A program made the translations under genes and the position numbers. From contig NZ_FQUY01000008.1 in NCBI RefSeq assembly GCF_900129195.1, positions 1-64,000 of the forward strand: a DNA stretch of 64,000 nt. Direction: 5' to 3'. The DNA comes from Desulforamulus putei DSM 12395 (lineage in GTDB: Bacteria; Bacillota; Desulfotomaculia; Desulfotomaculales; Desulfotomaculaceae). Shown piece after piece: positions 25,485-34,082 of the stretch (positions within the stretch are counted from its first letter, which is position 1; every line of letters starts with the position of its first letter). The notes under the pieces were generated by a model. The model was given only the letters and a program-made list of their open reading frames with translations. It was not told the DNA's origin and ran no database searches.

Positions 25485-26654
25485 TTACTTTTCGAGACTT
25501 TGATAGTACCTGGTGAGGATTTCCAGAACTTCTTTGCGACCGAATTCGAGCGGGGGCAGTTCGCCTCTGCTGAACATTTCGCGAACTTTGGTGCCGCTGA
25601 TGGAGATACGGTCTTCTTTGCCGTGCGGGCAAGTTTTCTCAGTAGCCATACCCATGCACTTTTTGCAGTAGTAAGCAGCGGTAACTTTGATGGGCTGGCA
25701 GAGAATTTCGCCGGGTTTGAACTGGTCAAAGATTTCTTGCGCCTGGTAAGGAGTATAGTAGCTACCTACGCCGGCATGGTCACGTCCAACAAGAATGTGG
25801 CTGCAACCGAAGTTTTGACGGAAGATGGCGTGCAGGATGGCTTCTTTAGGACCGGCATAGCGCATTTCCATGGGATATACGCGCATTTCAACATGATTGG
25901 GGTTGAAGTAGTGCTCCATGTGAGCTTTGTAGCACTCGAAGCGCACTTCAGCAGGAATGTCACCCTTTTTCAACTTACCAACGATGGGGTGCAGGAACAG
26001 ACCATCACAAATCTCCATGCCGATCTTGCACAGGAACTCGTGAGAGCGGTGCAAGGGGTTACGGGTTTGGAATGCGCAAACGGTGTTCCAACCTTTGGAC
26101 TCAAACAGAGCACGGGTTTCCGCCGGGTGAGCATAGTAGCCGGCATACTTTTCATCATAGCCCAGTTCGGAGAAGGTTACAATATCGCCGCCGATGTAAA
26201 CATCACCCTGAGCCATAACTTTTTGAACGCCGGGGTGCTCAGCATCGTCGGTGAAGAATGCTGCTTTGCACTCTTTAACTTTGTCGTATTCATACTTGTC
26301 GGCAACAGTGATGATACCAACATATTCGCCGGATTCATCGTCAACCAGAGCCAGTTCTTGACCGATTGCGATAGTTTCAGCTTGTTCCTTGGTAACAGCC
26401 AGGGTTACAGGCAGGGGCCAGGCCAAACCGTTGGCCAGGTGCATATTGTCGAGAACACTTTCGTAGTCAGCTTTGGTCATAAAGCCAGTCAGAGGAGAGA
26501 ATGCGCCCATACCGAGCATCAAGCAGTCGGAAGTTTCACGAGAGCTCATGCGGATAACCGGTAGGGATTCAGCTTTGGCTTTCAGTTCGGCCCACTGTTC
26601 TTTGGGAGCCAGTACAGGGGTCAGTTTCCCGCCATGGGGTGGTACTAATGCCAT
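25485..26654 (-). CDS. sat: Sulfate adenylyltransferase (ATP sulfurylase)
   Basis: A 389-aa enzyme that activates sulfate with ATP to APS and pyrophosphate, the first step of sulfate respiration. Signature motifs are QTRNPLHRSHEF, GRDHAGVGSYYTPY and a Cys/His metal knot CKKCMGMATEKTCPHGKED. There is no APS kinase domain, as in dissimilatory Sat. The ATG at 26654 (MALVPPHGG) is preferred over a GTG three codons earlier because AAGGAGG lies ten bases before it. It precedes aprBA in the same direction but with a separate predicted promoter. Confidence 0.97.
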   Translation of the reverse strand: MALVPPHGGKLTPVLAPKEQWAELKAKAESLPVIRMSSRETSDCLMLGMGAFSPLTGFMTKADYESVLDNMHLANGLAWPLPVTLAVTKEQAETIAIGQELALVDDESGEYVGIITVADKYEYDKVKECKAAFFTDDAEHPGVQKVMAQGDVYIGGDIVTFSELGYDEKYAGYYAHPAETRALFESKGWNTVCAFQTRNPLHRSHEFLCKIGMEICDGLFLHPIVGKLKKGDIPAEVRFECYKAHMEHYFNPNHVEMRVYPMEMRYAGPKEAILHAIFRQNFGCSHILVGRDHAGVGSYYTPYQAQEIFDQFKPGEILCQPIKVTAAYYCKKCMGMATEKTCPHGKEDRISISGTKVREMFSRGELPPLEFGRKEVLEILTRYYQSLEK

Positions 26655-27084
26655 TGACAACACGCCTCCTTGTTGTTTTTAAAATTTGGACTGCGTCCTA
26701 ATTTTGTGAATACAAACACTTATGATTATGAGGATGTACCACTGAGCCGACACCCCGCGACACCAGATCATCAACCAGTCAACCGGCCAATTGATCCCTC
26801 TCTGCCAGGTTCCGGTTGCGATTGATATAAAAATCCCTGCTACCCCCGGTAGCCGTGAATACCGTTATCATAACGTGATGATATTCACGAGGAGCATCCG
26901 GTGCCTGCTTGGCATCCCCACCTTTTCTATCTGAGCGTGGGTGCCAGTTGGTACTACTATTTGTGATTTTGTATACTTAATTTTTATTTATTCTCCCTGA
27001 ATTTCTGTTTTCCTGCTGCCTTTTATAATTTTATTATGAATTTGTGCAAAAAAGTATTTGCCACAGGAAATGCCTTTTTATTCT
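26655..27084 (-). promoter_or_regulatory. Long leader and predicted promoter of sat
   Basis: The 430-base gap has no gene. On the minus strand TTGCAC (27044-27049), 16 bp, TATAAA (27022-27027) is a plausible promoter just after the hdrB stop. The leader contains a nested hairpin: GTGAATA near 26858 pairs with TATTCAC near 26890, enclosing GTTATcATAAC. Confidence 0.5.
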
Positions 27085-27957
27085 CTAAACGCCAAATTGC
27101 TTAAGGGCGTTGTTGGGTGAAACGATGCAGTAATCCAGACCGGCTTTCTTGCTGTCCAACCCGTAGGCAACGGCCATTAACTGGGTAAAGAATAATACCG
27201 GTAAATTATAATTGGTTCCGTAACCTTTATTTACCTTCACTTGGAAAGCGTCCAGGTTCATCTGGCACAGGGGACAGGGGGTCACGATTAAGTCCGCCCC
27301 GGCTTCATGGGCGCTTTTAAGAATGGGATACAGGGCAGAAACCGTAATGTCAGCGGAACTTATGGCCATTGCGCCGGTACAGCATTTTAGCTTATGGGAG
27401 AACGGTACAGGTTCTGCACCCAAGGCAGCAATAATTTCATCCAAAAAGGTGGGATTTTCCCAGTTGTCGAATTCTCTCAGTGCCCTAACGGTCTGGCAGC
27501 CAACATAACCGGCCACTTTCAGTCCCTTCAAAGGCTTGACTACCTTGGAAGCAATGGTGTCCAGGCCCACCTCGGAAACCATAACATCCAACAGCATACG
27601 AACTTTTAATTTGCCGTCATAGCTGAGCCCGTCTTTGCTTAATGCATCGTTGGCATTGACTTTAAATTTTTCATCGGAGAACTTTTTATTGACATTGCCT
27701 AAAATGGCATAGCATGAACTGCAGGTGGCAACCACGTCTTCCTGACCCATTTTTTCAGCTAGGGCAAGGTTTCTGGCCGCCAGCACATCCGCAGCAAACT
27801 GACCGATTACGCTGGACGTTACAGTGGCGCCGCAGCAATTCCAGTCTTCGATTTCCTTCAGTTCAAGGCCCAAAACCTTGGCCACCTCAAGGGCGGAGTG
27901 ATGGTAACTAATGGCTGTTCCTTCGCTGGCGCATCCAGGGTATAGTGTGTATTTCAT
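27085..27957 (-). CDS. hdrB: Heterodisulfide reductase B-like subunit
   Basis: A 290-aa protein with two CCG domains, the binding site of the unusual noncubane [4Fe-4S] clusters in HdrB. Visible are YPGCASEG, WNCCGA, CSSCYA, then GCQTVR, KCCTGA and CPLCQMN. ATG at 27957 lies one nucleotide after the hdrC stop, and its GGAGGG ribosome site is inside hdrC, so the two are translationally coupled. In Gram-positive sulfate reducers HdrCB is thought to replace the membrane protein QmoC; the position next to sat-aprBA-qmoAB fits. Menaquinone contact is then unexplained, since neither subunit is a membrane protein. Confidence 0.9.
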   Translation of the reverse strand: MKYTLYPGCASEGTAISYHHSALEVAKVLGLELKEIEDWNCCGATVTSSVIGQFAADVLAARNLALAEKMGQEDVVATCSSCYAILGNVNKKFSDEKFKVNANDALSKDGLSYDGKLKVRMLLDVMVSEVGLDTIASKVVKPLKGLKVAGYVGCQTVRALREFDNWENPTFLDEIIAALGAEPVPFSHKLKCCTGAMAISSADITVSALYPILKSAHEAGADLIVTPCPLCQMNLDAFQVKVNKGYGTNYNLPVLFFTQLMAVAYGLDSKKAGLDYCIVSPNNALKQFGV

Positions 27958-27958
27958 A

Positions 27959-28561
27959 CTAGTGACCACCCTCCTTCTTGGCGATTTCCTGGGCCCGGTT
28001 CAGCACCTCACGTAATTTGCCGGGGTTTTTAACTCCTTTGGGCGGTAACAGCGGCAGGCGACGGTGCAACATCAATCCCTTACCGACATCCTGCATATCC
28101 AAAGCCATTTTCATGAAATTGCCCAGACCGATTTTCAGGCCGTAATTTAACATCAGTCCGCCTTCCCAAATGCGCCCACGTTTGGATACGTCCTTTGCAT
28201 AAACTTCTGCCATAGCTTGGGAGTTGTGATTGATTCCGTTCTCCACGGCCAAGTGACGGAGGTCGTGCATTACATCCATCATTGGAACCCCGCGGGGACA
28301 ACGACAGGCACAGGTGTAGCATGAAGTACATAACCACATGGTATTGGCCTTGAGCACTTCATCCTTACGACCGGCCCGGATGAGCTGGATGATGCGTCTG
28401 GGTGAAAGATCCATCTTTTCTTTCAATGCGCAGGTGGTGGGGCAAATGCCGCACTGCATGCACATTTTTACCCATTTGCCGTTTTCCATCTCATAAACCT
28501 TTTTTGTAAATTCCGAATCGTACTTTATGGTTGCCTTCTCCTTTGCCGTAGCGTCAGACAT
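27959..28561 (-). CDS. hdrC: Heterodisulfide reductase C-like subunit
   Basis: A 200-aa Fe-S protein with two [4Fe-4S] motifs: CMQCGICPTTC and CTSCYTCACRCPRGV. The helical C-terminal half is soluble; the cytochrome b-like membrane part found in QmoC is absent. It is a likely electron carrier between HdrB and QmoAB. Start at 28561; first gene of the block, 238 nt behind a good promoter. Confidence 0.9.
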   Translation of the reverse strand: MSDATAKEKATIKYDSEFTKKVYEMENGKWVKMCMQCGICPTTCALKEKMDLSPRRIIQLIRAGRKDEVLKANTMWLCTSCYTCACRCPRGVPMMDVMHDLRHLAVENGINHNSQAMAEVYAKDVSKRGRIWEGGLMLNYGLKIGLGNFMKMALDMQDVGKGLMLHRRLPLLPPKGVKNPGKLREVLNRAQEIAKKEGGH

Positions 28562-29170
28562 TTACTTTCCTCACTTCCCTTCGGGCATTCTTCCGGCAGT
28601 TTGGTCCTGTCAACCAAACTAAAAGTCGGCACTCACGTGGCCCCGTTCGGCTTTGTGAATATCCGCACACGAACTAACGCAATGCTCTGCCGACACCTCC
28701 TTGTGCATGGCATCATAAATCATATATAAACGCTTGGGAAACTTGTCTAATTCATAAGAAAAATCGGTTCAATCAACCAGTCAGCTGAGATCCATTCATG
28801 AGTTAACTATATCATCACTACTTTTCGTTGACAAGTATAATTACGTTTAAGGTATTTTGGGGCGGAAATTACCGTATTTACGGGAGGACTTGTGTAAAAG
28901 AATACTATGCCATAAGAATTGCCTGGATGACAATGGTTTGTGCTTATTGTAACTTTATTCGAGGTATTCATTCAGAATCCTGCATCATGGTTTTAAATTA
29001 TTAATTTTTTATTTGTCCTGCTGTATAGTTCTAATTTATACACGAACTTCCTTTAGTATTCTCTATATTTTCTTGATTTTCTTGACTTCATCCATCGCCA
29101 GTTGACTGGATATTTGTTATAATTAGTACATGATAACGGAGCAAATAACGTATAAGGAGATGAGAACTCT
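28562..29170. other. Long divergent intergenic region (hdrC / ykgJ)
   Basis: About 610 bases, AT-rich beyond 28800, with no credible gene. It holds the hdrC promoter and the hdrC leader (28562-28800), which has an arm pair GTTTGGT/ACCAAAC near 28600. A TATAAT at 29118 may serve the rightward YkgJ gene, but no -35 at normal spacing is clear. Confidence 0.55.
28806..28834 (-). promoter_or_regulatory. Predicted promoter of hdrCB
   Basis: Minus strand TTGTCA (28829-28834), exactly 17 bp, TATAGT (28806-28811). Start near 28799. A good sigma-A match at the head of the sulfate-respiration block. Confidence 0.7.
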
Positions 29171-29908
29171 ATGTTGCAGCAGGTGGAACTCTATTCTGCC
29201 CTTGGTAAAGCTGAACAAAACAACTTATTTGCCAAGCTTGAACAAATATATGCAAATCTTCCTCGTACTTCCTGTGACGGCTGTGCAACATGTTGTAAAT
29301 GGGGCAGCCCCCCGGCTTTCTTTATTGAGTATTTAAACATGTATCGATATGTCCGGGACAACATGAAAAAAGATTGGCTAGATATTCTCAAAAAGTCGAC
29401 TGAATATTTCTATCTCGAACTGGTTGATGTCAACCAGAAATGTCCTTTCCTTAATGACGATAACAACTGTTCCATTTATAACGTACGTCCCTTTTCCTGC
29501 CGTTCCTATGGACTGTTATCCAAAAAGGACTTTGAAACCGGCGACCGGGGTCTTAAAAAATTAGCACAGAAATTTAAAGATGAATATGATCTTACCATTC
29601 CCGAGGAAATTATCAACTATGAACTTCCCTGGTGTGGCAAGGTGGTTTCCGACAGGGGATCCTATCTGGAAAAATCCACCCTGGCGGGGCTGGCCGCTCA
29701 AATCGGTTCCTTAGATTACACCTTCTTCCCTCAGGAGTTAGTGGACCAGGAGGGAACTCTTTTACCTTATCCTGTTCATTTAATGAATGCTGTTTTGGGA
29801 ACCGGCGCCCGGTCTCGTAAAATCAAGGTGATGAAACAATTTGTTGATGAAGGTAGCAAAGAACTGTTAAATCATTTTGTGGAAAAAGCATCTTCCTTCC
29901 AGTTTTAA
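29171..29908 (+). CDS. YkgJ family Cys-cluster protein
   Basis: A 245-aa protein with the zinc- or iron-chelating YkgJ/UPF0153 cysteine pattern: CDGCATCCKWG near residue 36, then CPFLNDDNNCSIYNVRPFSC. Family members are soluble, and function is mostly unknown, with some linked to Fe-S or flagellar modification. The C-terminal half is not recognised. ATG at 29171 behind AAGGAGATG. It stands alone, divergent from hdrC across a 600-base gap and followed by a YlbF-type gene. Confidence 0.8.
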   Translation: MLQQVELYSALGKAEQNNLFAKLEQIYANLPRTSCDGCATCCKWGSPPAFFIEYLNMYRYVRDNMKKDWLDILKKSTEYFYLELVDVNQKCPFLNDDNNCSIYNVRPFSCRSYGLLSKKDFETGDRGLKKLAQKFKDEYDLTIPEEIINYELPWCGKVVSDRGSYLEKSTLAGLAAQIGSLDYTFFPQELVDQEGTLLPYPVHLMNAVLGTGARSRKIKVMKQFVDEGSKELLNHFVEKASSFQF

Positions 29909-30028
29909 TCTCATGTCCTTCCGGTTAACTTTACCTCTTATGTGTTTTCCCCCAATATAAATAGATTCGCCAAAAAGGGAAGGATTTTGTTGTATTACGG
30001 AGAAGATATGGATGGGAGGTGAAAACTT

Positions 30029-30409
30029 TTGGCGAAAATTGATGCAGCGCTGGACTTGTGTGTTCAACTCGGCAAAATACTTTCTGAAACCGAAGAATAT
30101 CAGAATATGAAACAAGCAGAAGCCAACCTTCTCCACGACGAAGAGGCACGCCAGTTGGTAGAGGGCCTGCAAAAACTACAGATGGATATTCAAAAGAAAA
30201 AATTGGCAGGCATACCATTATCCGATGTAGATAAGAATAACATGAAGGAAGCTGAGGCCAGGGCCCTTGAAAACCCGGTGGTAAAAGCTTCCTTTGAAGC
30301 CCATGAAAAGTTCCAGGCCATTATGACTCTGGTAAGCACAAAAATTCGGGAAGGGATCCGCGGCGCAGAGCAGGTCCCCTTGGATGATGAAGAAGAATCC
30401 GAAGAATAA
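30029..30409 (+). CDS. YlbF/YmcA family protein
   Basis: A 126-aa, mostly alpha-helical, highly charged protein of the DUF964 (YlbF/YmcA) family. In Bacillus, YlbF, YmcA and YaaT form the Y-complex that carries Fe-S clusters and influences sporulation, competence and RNase Y. The pattern LGKILSETEEYQNMKQAE and a DxEARQLV segment fit the family. An acidic tail (DDEEESEE) ends it. TTG start at 30029 behind GGGAGGTG. A clear terminator follows. Confidence 0.75.
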   Translation: MAKIDAALDLCVQLGKILSETEEYQNMKQAEANLLHDEEARQLVEGLQKLQMDIQKKKLAGIPLSDVDKNNMKEAEARALENPVVKASFEAHEKFQAIMTLVSTKIREGIRGAEQVPLDDEEESEE

Positions 30410-30423
30410 CCACGGCAAACAGA

Positions 30424-30459
30424 AGAGACTTCATACTTTAGATTATGAAGTCTCTTTCA
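30424..30459 (+). terminator. Terminator of the YlbF-like gene
   Basis: A perfect 12-bp stem AGAGACTTCATA (30424-30435) with 30444-30455, followed by TTCATTTCTT. Could also act for the convergent response regulator. Confidence 0.75.
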
Positions 30460-30484
30460 TTTCTTAACTATTCTTATTCTTTTC

Positions 30485-31183
30485 TTATTCTTTGGGCGGC
30501 TCAAATTTGTACCCTACGCCCCAAACCGTTTTAATCAGATCCGGGTTGGCGGCATCCTTCTCTATCTTTCTCCTAAGTCTGCGAATATGAACGGTTACTG
30601 TATCCTCGTCCCCCTCAAAGTGACTTTCCCATATTTGTTCTAGCAACTGCAGCCGGGAAAAGATTTGATTGGGATGGGATGCCATCAGCCAGAGCATGTC
30701 AAACTCCTTGGCTGTCAGCGTAACTTCCTTACCCCAAATACGAACCAGTCGTGTAGAATACTCGATTCGGACATGCGGATATTCCAGGACTTCCTTATTT
30801 TTCTTTTCCGGAGCGCTTTTACTGCGTCTGAGAACAGCTTTCACCCTTAATGCCAGTTCTGCCGGGCTGAAAGGTTTAGTCTGGTAGTCGTCTACCCCCA
30901 TTTTAAAGCCTACAATTTTATCCACCACATCGTCTTTGGCGGACAAGATGATAATCGGTACATCAACCTTTGCTTTTATTTTCTGTGAAGCTTCCAGGCC
31001 GTCCAGCTTGGGCATCATAATGTCCATAATCACCAGGTCAGGGTTCATAGTGGTGGCTAATCGAACGGCTTCTTCGCCATCCTGGGCAGCCATTATTTTA
31101 TAACCTTCTTGTTCCAAAGTGTGAGAAACAATTTTTACAATTCTGCGGTCATCATCCGCAATCAGTATGGTTCCGTTGCTCAT
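30485..31183 (-). CDS. OmpR/PhoB-type response regulator, orphan
   Basis: A 232-aa two-component regulator. The receiver domain (1-120) has acidic pocket IADDDRR, phosphoacceptor Asp in PDLVIMDIMMP and Lys in DYQTKPF. The C-terminal winged helix has TLTAKEFDMLWLMA and VTVHIRRLRRKIE, typical of OmpR/PhoB. ATG at 31183 behind GGAGGG, preferred over a GTG two codons upstream. No histidine kinase gene is adjacent, so its signal is unknown. Confidence 0.9.
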   Translation of the reverse strand: MSNGTILIADDDRRIVKIVSHTLEQEGYKIMAAQDGEEAVRLATTMNPDLVIMDIMMPKLDGLEASQKIKAKVDVPIIILSAKDDVVDKIVGFKMGVDDYQTKPFSPAELALRVKAVLRRSKSAPEKKNKEVLEYPHVRIEYSTRLVRIWGKEVTLTAKEFDMLWLMASHPNQIFSRLQLLEQIWESHFEGDEDTVTVHIRRLRRKIEKDAANPDLIKTVWGVGYKFEPPKE

Positions 31184-31233
31184 GACCACCCTCCGTTTTA
31201 AGTCGATACCAGTAACTTTGACAATAAGTTTAC

Positions 31234-31264
31234 AAAATCCTTCCGGACCGGCCGGATTTTTTTA
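31234..31264 (+). terminator. Terminator-like hairpin upstream of the response regulator
   Basis: AAAATCC (31234-31240) pairs with GGATTTT (31254-31260), CCGG repeats lie in the loop, and a T-run follows. It points rightward, where no gene ends, so it may end a leader or antisense transcript. Confidence 0.45.
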
Positions 31265-31349
31265 ATGCTATAGTCCTATTTAGATAGGATCTTTGACGCA
31301 TTTAAATAATACTCGCCAAAGTATACTATAAAGTTACCGCTTTTCCCTT

Positions 31350-31377
31350 CCCGCTATATGCGGGCTTTTCTTTTTTA
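31350..31377 (+). terminator. Terminator-like hairpin before the zinc-ribbon gene
   Basis: CCCGC (31350-31354) and GCGGG (31360-31364) around TATAT, followed by CTTTTCTTTTTT. Rightward polarity; no upstream rightward gene within 900 bases. Confidence 0.5.
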
Positions 31378-31469
31378 TTTGATGAGATTTCTGGTGAATA
31401 AGACCTGCATGATTATTCTATAAGCCGAAAATAATACTAATGCGTTGATTGACCGGGAAGGTGAAGGTT

Positions 31470-31643
31470 ATGGAGGAAAAATACTGTCCCAACTGCAAAA
31501 GAAATGTGACGCCGGTAAAAAAATGGTCCTGGGTTTGGTTTTTAATACTTCTCCCCATCTACCCTATCTATTATCATTATTTCGCCCCCAGAATTTATTG
31601 TCCCATTTGCGGCGCCAAGGGCTTACAGCCTGGGCGTCCCTGA
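31470..31643 (+). CDS. Small membrane protein with two zinc knuckles
   Basis: A 57-aa protein: MEEKYCPNCKRN, then one hydrophobic helix (WSWVWFLILLPIYPIYYHYF), then IYCPICGAKG. The two CPxC pairs flank the membrane segment or hairpin and could join to bind one zinc. ATG at 31470 behind GAAGGTGAAGG. Function unknown. It is convergent with the YwiC-like gene, 53 nt away. Confidence 0.65.
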   Translation: MEEKYCPNCKRNVTPVKKWSWVWFLILLPIYPIYYHYFAPRIYCPICGAKGLQPGRP

Positions 31644-31696
31644 AAAGATATGGCGGTCTACCGCCTGATCCAAAGCATTTTAATGGGCCGCCACTT

Positions 31697-32419
31697 TTAG
31701 TTAAAATAACCAATCGCCAGAATAACAAAAAACAATGAGTTGGCAATTTCCAGTTTACCAATTTGCAATGGAGTCATTTCACGGCCGGTACAATATATTG
31801 CTCTAACGAGGCTAGGTAAATAAGCGAGGGTCAGCATCCAGCTTCCGGTAATGATAAATGTAAAGAAAACAACCGCTCCGTGATAACCCCAGGACAAACG
31901 GCGAAAATGTGGGTTGGTCCTTTCCCGAATCATGGATTTTACAAAAAATACACTTCCCATGAAAAACACCACACAGAACAACCAGACCCAGAGCAAGTCG
32001 TTACTCCAACTACCAGCTCCGACGTAACCGCCGGCCACCGCCCCCAGGGACAAACCGGCAACGGCCGTAAAGTTATTCAACAATTCTCTCTCCCGATTCA
32101 TGCGAGCATAATAAAGATTTACAAGTAGTATAATAAAAAGCGCTGCGCCCAGCCATAATAGCGCCGGGTAACGGGTGATCGGTACAATAAGAAAGGCGGC
32201 AGCCATTAACCCGTAAATAATCAGCCATTTTCTGTATTTAGCAGCATTCCGATAGTTACGGCAAATCATCATAAGAGGGTACGAGGTTAAATATAATAAG
32301 AGCCAGCCCAGCAATAACGGAACTTGCAGCCAGTTAAGCCCCTGGCTGGCAGCGCCCAACACAAAGGACACGACGAGCATGGCCCAGACACCGTGTTCTT
32401 TCGGCAGTATCACTGTCAT
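31697..32419 (-). CDS. YwiC-like membrane protein
   Basis: A 240-aa polytopic protein beginning MTVILPKEHGVWAMLVV; the PKEHGxWAM opening is characteristic of the YwiC-like family. About six to seven hydrophobic helices follow. Family function is unknown. The ATG at 32419 is chosen over an upstream start because GAGGTGA lies six bases before it. Monocistronic. Confidence 0.8.
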   Translation of the reverse strand: MTVILPKEHGVWAMLVVSFVLGAASQGLNWLQVPLLLGWLLLYLTSYPLMMICRNYRNAAKYRKWLIIYGLMAAAFLIVPITRYPALLWLGAALFIILLVNLYYARMNRERELLNNFTAVAGLSLGAVAGGYVGAGSWSNDLLWVWLFCVVFFMGSVFFVKSMIRERTNPHFRRLSWGYHGAVVFFTFIITGSWMLTLAYLPSLVRAIYCTGREMTPLQIGKLEIANSLFFVILAIGYFN

Positions 32420-32590
32420 AAGACTCACCTCAAAACACATTTTAACTCGCATAGATTCCCTGCGTATGTGATGAGCGTTACATTGTTAAGAAAAAATTAT
32501 TCTTAATAAAACCAACTGCACTTGCGAATCACCCAAAACTCTCCCCGGAGTTTAACTCGCAGAAATTCGAAAATGTCATAGTTTTTGACC

Positions 32591-32651
32591 ACCCGGCCAA
32601 CCATTGGCCGGGTAAATCATGACCCCCGGGATTACCCGGGGGTCATGATTT
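32591..32651. repeat. Two adjacent perfect palindromes
   Basis: A 10-bp perfect stem (32591-32600 with 32604-32613) is followed immediately by a 17-bp perfect stem (32614-32630 with 32635-32651, loop ATTA) built on ATGACCCCCGGG. No T-run follows on either strand. They lie in the divergent gap between the YwiC-like and UspA genes, so they are not at any gene end. Confidence 0.8.
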
Positions 32652-32773
32652 GCTTGCATTTCTGCATTATCCCGTCTGCAACAGTTATTTATGGTACTGG
32701 AATATATTTGGAATTATAATATATGTATTCAGGCATTCCACTTTACAAAAACACATTATTGGGAGGATGGAAG

Positions 32774-33199
32774 ATGAAAATTTTATTACCCACCGACGGA
32801 TCAGCTAACGCTCTGCGAGCGGTTCACTACATCGTTAAACTCGCGCAGAAAGGTCTATCTCTTAATTTAACGGTTTTAACGGTAATTCCCTTTACTGAGG
32901 ACATGGCAGCTTTCTTAGGCATCGGTAAAGAAGAATACCTCAGACTTAGCCGGCTTCGCACCGGCCCAATCTTCCAAAGATATAATGAAGCATTACACGG
33001 ACTGGACAATATTCAAATGGAATACATAACTCTGCAGGGTGATCCGGCCGAAGAGATTGTGAAGCTGGCGGAATCAGGAGAGTATGATGAGATTGTCATT
33101 GGCAGCAGGGGGCTTAGTCGGGTAAAAGAATTGTTCCTGGGAAGTGTAAGCCACAAAGTGGTTCAAATAGCAAAATGCCCGGTAGTCATCGTGAAGTAG
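32774..33199 (+). CDS. Universal stress protein (UspA family)
   Basis: A 141-aa UspA-fold protein. It opens MKILLPTDGSANALRAV and has the ATP-binding signature GSRGLSRVKELFLGSVS (G-2x-G-9x-G-S type), so it is probably the ATP-binding class. The ATG at 32774 is chosen because GGGAGGATGG precedes it; the frame is open further upstream to 32723 without a ribosome site. It is 10 nt before the first fluC gene, suggesting co-transcription of a stress protein with fluoride export. Confidence 0.88.
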   Translation: MKILLPTDGSANALRAVHYIVKLAQKGLSLNLTVLTVIPFTEDMAAFLGIGKEEYLRLSRLRTGPIFQRYNEALHGLDNIQMEYITLQGDPAEEIVKLAESGEYDEIVIGSRGLSRVKELFLGSVSHKVVQIAKCPVVIVK

Positions 33200-33209
33200 G
33201 TGAATAAAC

Positions 33210-33608
33210 GTGAATTATTTATTTGTGGGTTTTGGAGGGATCATTGGGGCAGTCTGCCGCTATTCCCTGGGGACTTTTATTGGCGGACTTGCCGTAACCC
33301 CCTTCCCCTATGGTACTTTAAGCGTTAACTTAATAGGAAGTTTTCTACTCAGCTTTATTGCTTACAGCAGTTTGCTCCGCTGGCAGCTGCGCCGGGAACA
33401 TCTGTTGGCGGTCAATACCGGGATAATCGGTTCATTTACCACCTTTTCCACCTTCTCGGTGGAAACCCTAAAACTGATGCTGCAGGGACACCCGCTGTTG
33501 GCATTAGGATATGTCTTTATAAGTCTGGTTTTTGGCCTGCTATTATCCTGGGCTGGTATTTATTTGGCAACTCAGCTGTACCGGAAAGAAGAAGCGGGTA
33601 AATGTTAA
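33210..33608 (+). CDS. crcB: Fluoride channel FluC/CrcB, subunit 1
   Basis: A 132-aa four-helix membrane protein of the CrcB/Fluc family that exports F- from the cytoplasm. It has GGIIGAVCRY near the N-terminus, the NLIGSF segment and GFxTTFSTF-type GSFTTFSTFSVE (channel phenylalanines and Thr/Ser track). Starts with GTG at 33210. Many Firmicutes carry two adjacent unequal subunits that form a heterodimer, as here. No fluoride riboswitch was recognised upstream of uspA or crcB. Confidence 0.9.
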   Translation: MNYLFVGFGGIIGAVCRYSLGTFIGGLAVTPFPYGTLSVNLIGSFLLSFIAYSSLLRWQLRREHLLAVNTGIIGSFTTFSTFSVETLKLMLQGHPLLALGYVFISLVFGLLLSWAGIYLATQLYRKEEAGKC

Positions 33609-33622
33609 AGGAGTAATTGATT

Positions 33623-33985
33623 ATGAAGTTAATTATATTGGTGGCTGTCGGTGGTTTTCTGGGAGCGATCAGCCGCTTTGTTATAGCCAATTTTGTACAA
33701 TCCAAGCATAAAACGCCCTTTCCCTTCGGTACCTTTACAGTTAACCTCCTTGGGTCCTTTTTGCTTGGTATCCTCTTTGGCCGGCATCGCCTGGCACCAG
33801 AATTGTTCTTTCTATTGGGCACCGGTTTCATGGGTTCCTTTACTACTTTCTCCACCTTTGAACTGGAAGCTGTGGAGCTTATCCGCAAAGAGAAAGTATG
33901 GGTATCTCTCACCTACCTGCTTGTAAGCACTGTTTTAGGCGTTGCACTTGCTCTGGCCGGCTACCGTCTGGCAAAGATATTCTAG
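33623..33985 (+). CDS. crcB: Fluoride channel FluC/CrcB, subunit 2
   Basis: A 120-aa second Fluc subunit, with GGFLGAISRF, NLLGSFLLG and GSFTTFSTFELE. The ATG at 33623 with AAAGGAG upstream is chosen over a TTG two codons earlier. Fourteen bases after subunit 1. Dual-topology pairs like this insert in opposite orientations. A terminator follows. Confidence 0.9.
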   Translation: MKLIILVAVGGFLGAISRFVIANFVQSKHKTPFPFGTFTVNLLGSFLLGILFGRHRLAPELFFLLGTGFMGSFTTFSTFELEAVELIRKEKVWVSLTYLLVSTVLGVALALAGYRLAKIF

Positions 33986-34020
33986 AAGAAATTTTTCCTA
34001 GCCAATACAAAGCCAATTGT

Positions 34021-34064
34021 AAAACCCGCCGGATCATCCCCACAGGGACAAAACGGCGGGTTTT
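34021..34064 (+). terminator. Terminator of the uspA-crcB operon
   Basis: AAAACCCGCCG (34021-34031) pairs perfectly with CGGCGGGTTTT (34054-34064); the U-tract is part of the stem. It also stands before the convergent PIN-domain gene. Confidence 0.8.
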
Positions 34065-34082
34065 GTTAGGAGCAACAGCAGG

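Noticed and set aside
25500-26564. 354-codon rightward ORF
   Set aside because: Complete shadow of sat on the other strand, caused by its biased codons.
32614-32651. Perfect palindrome as a transcription terminator
   Set aside because: No T-run on either side and both flanking genes point away from it.
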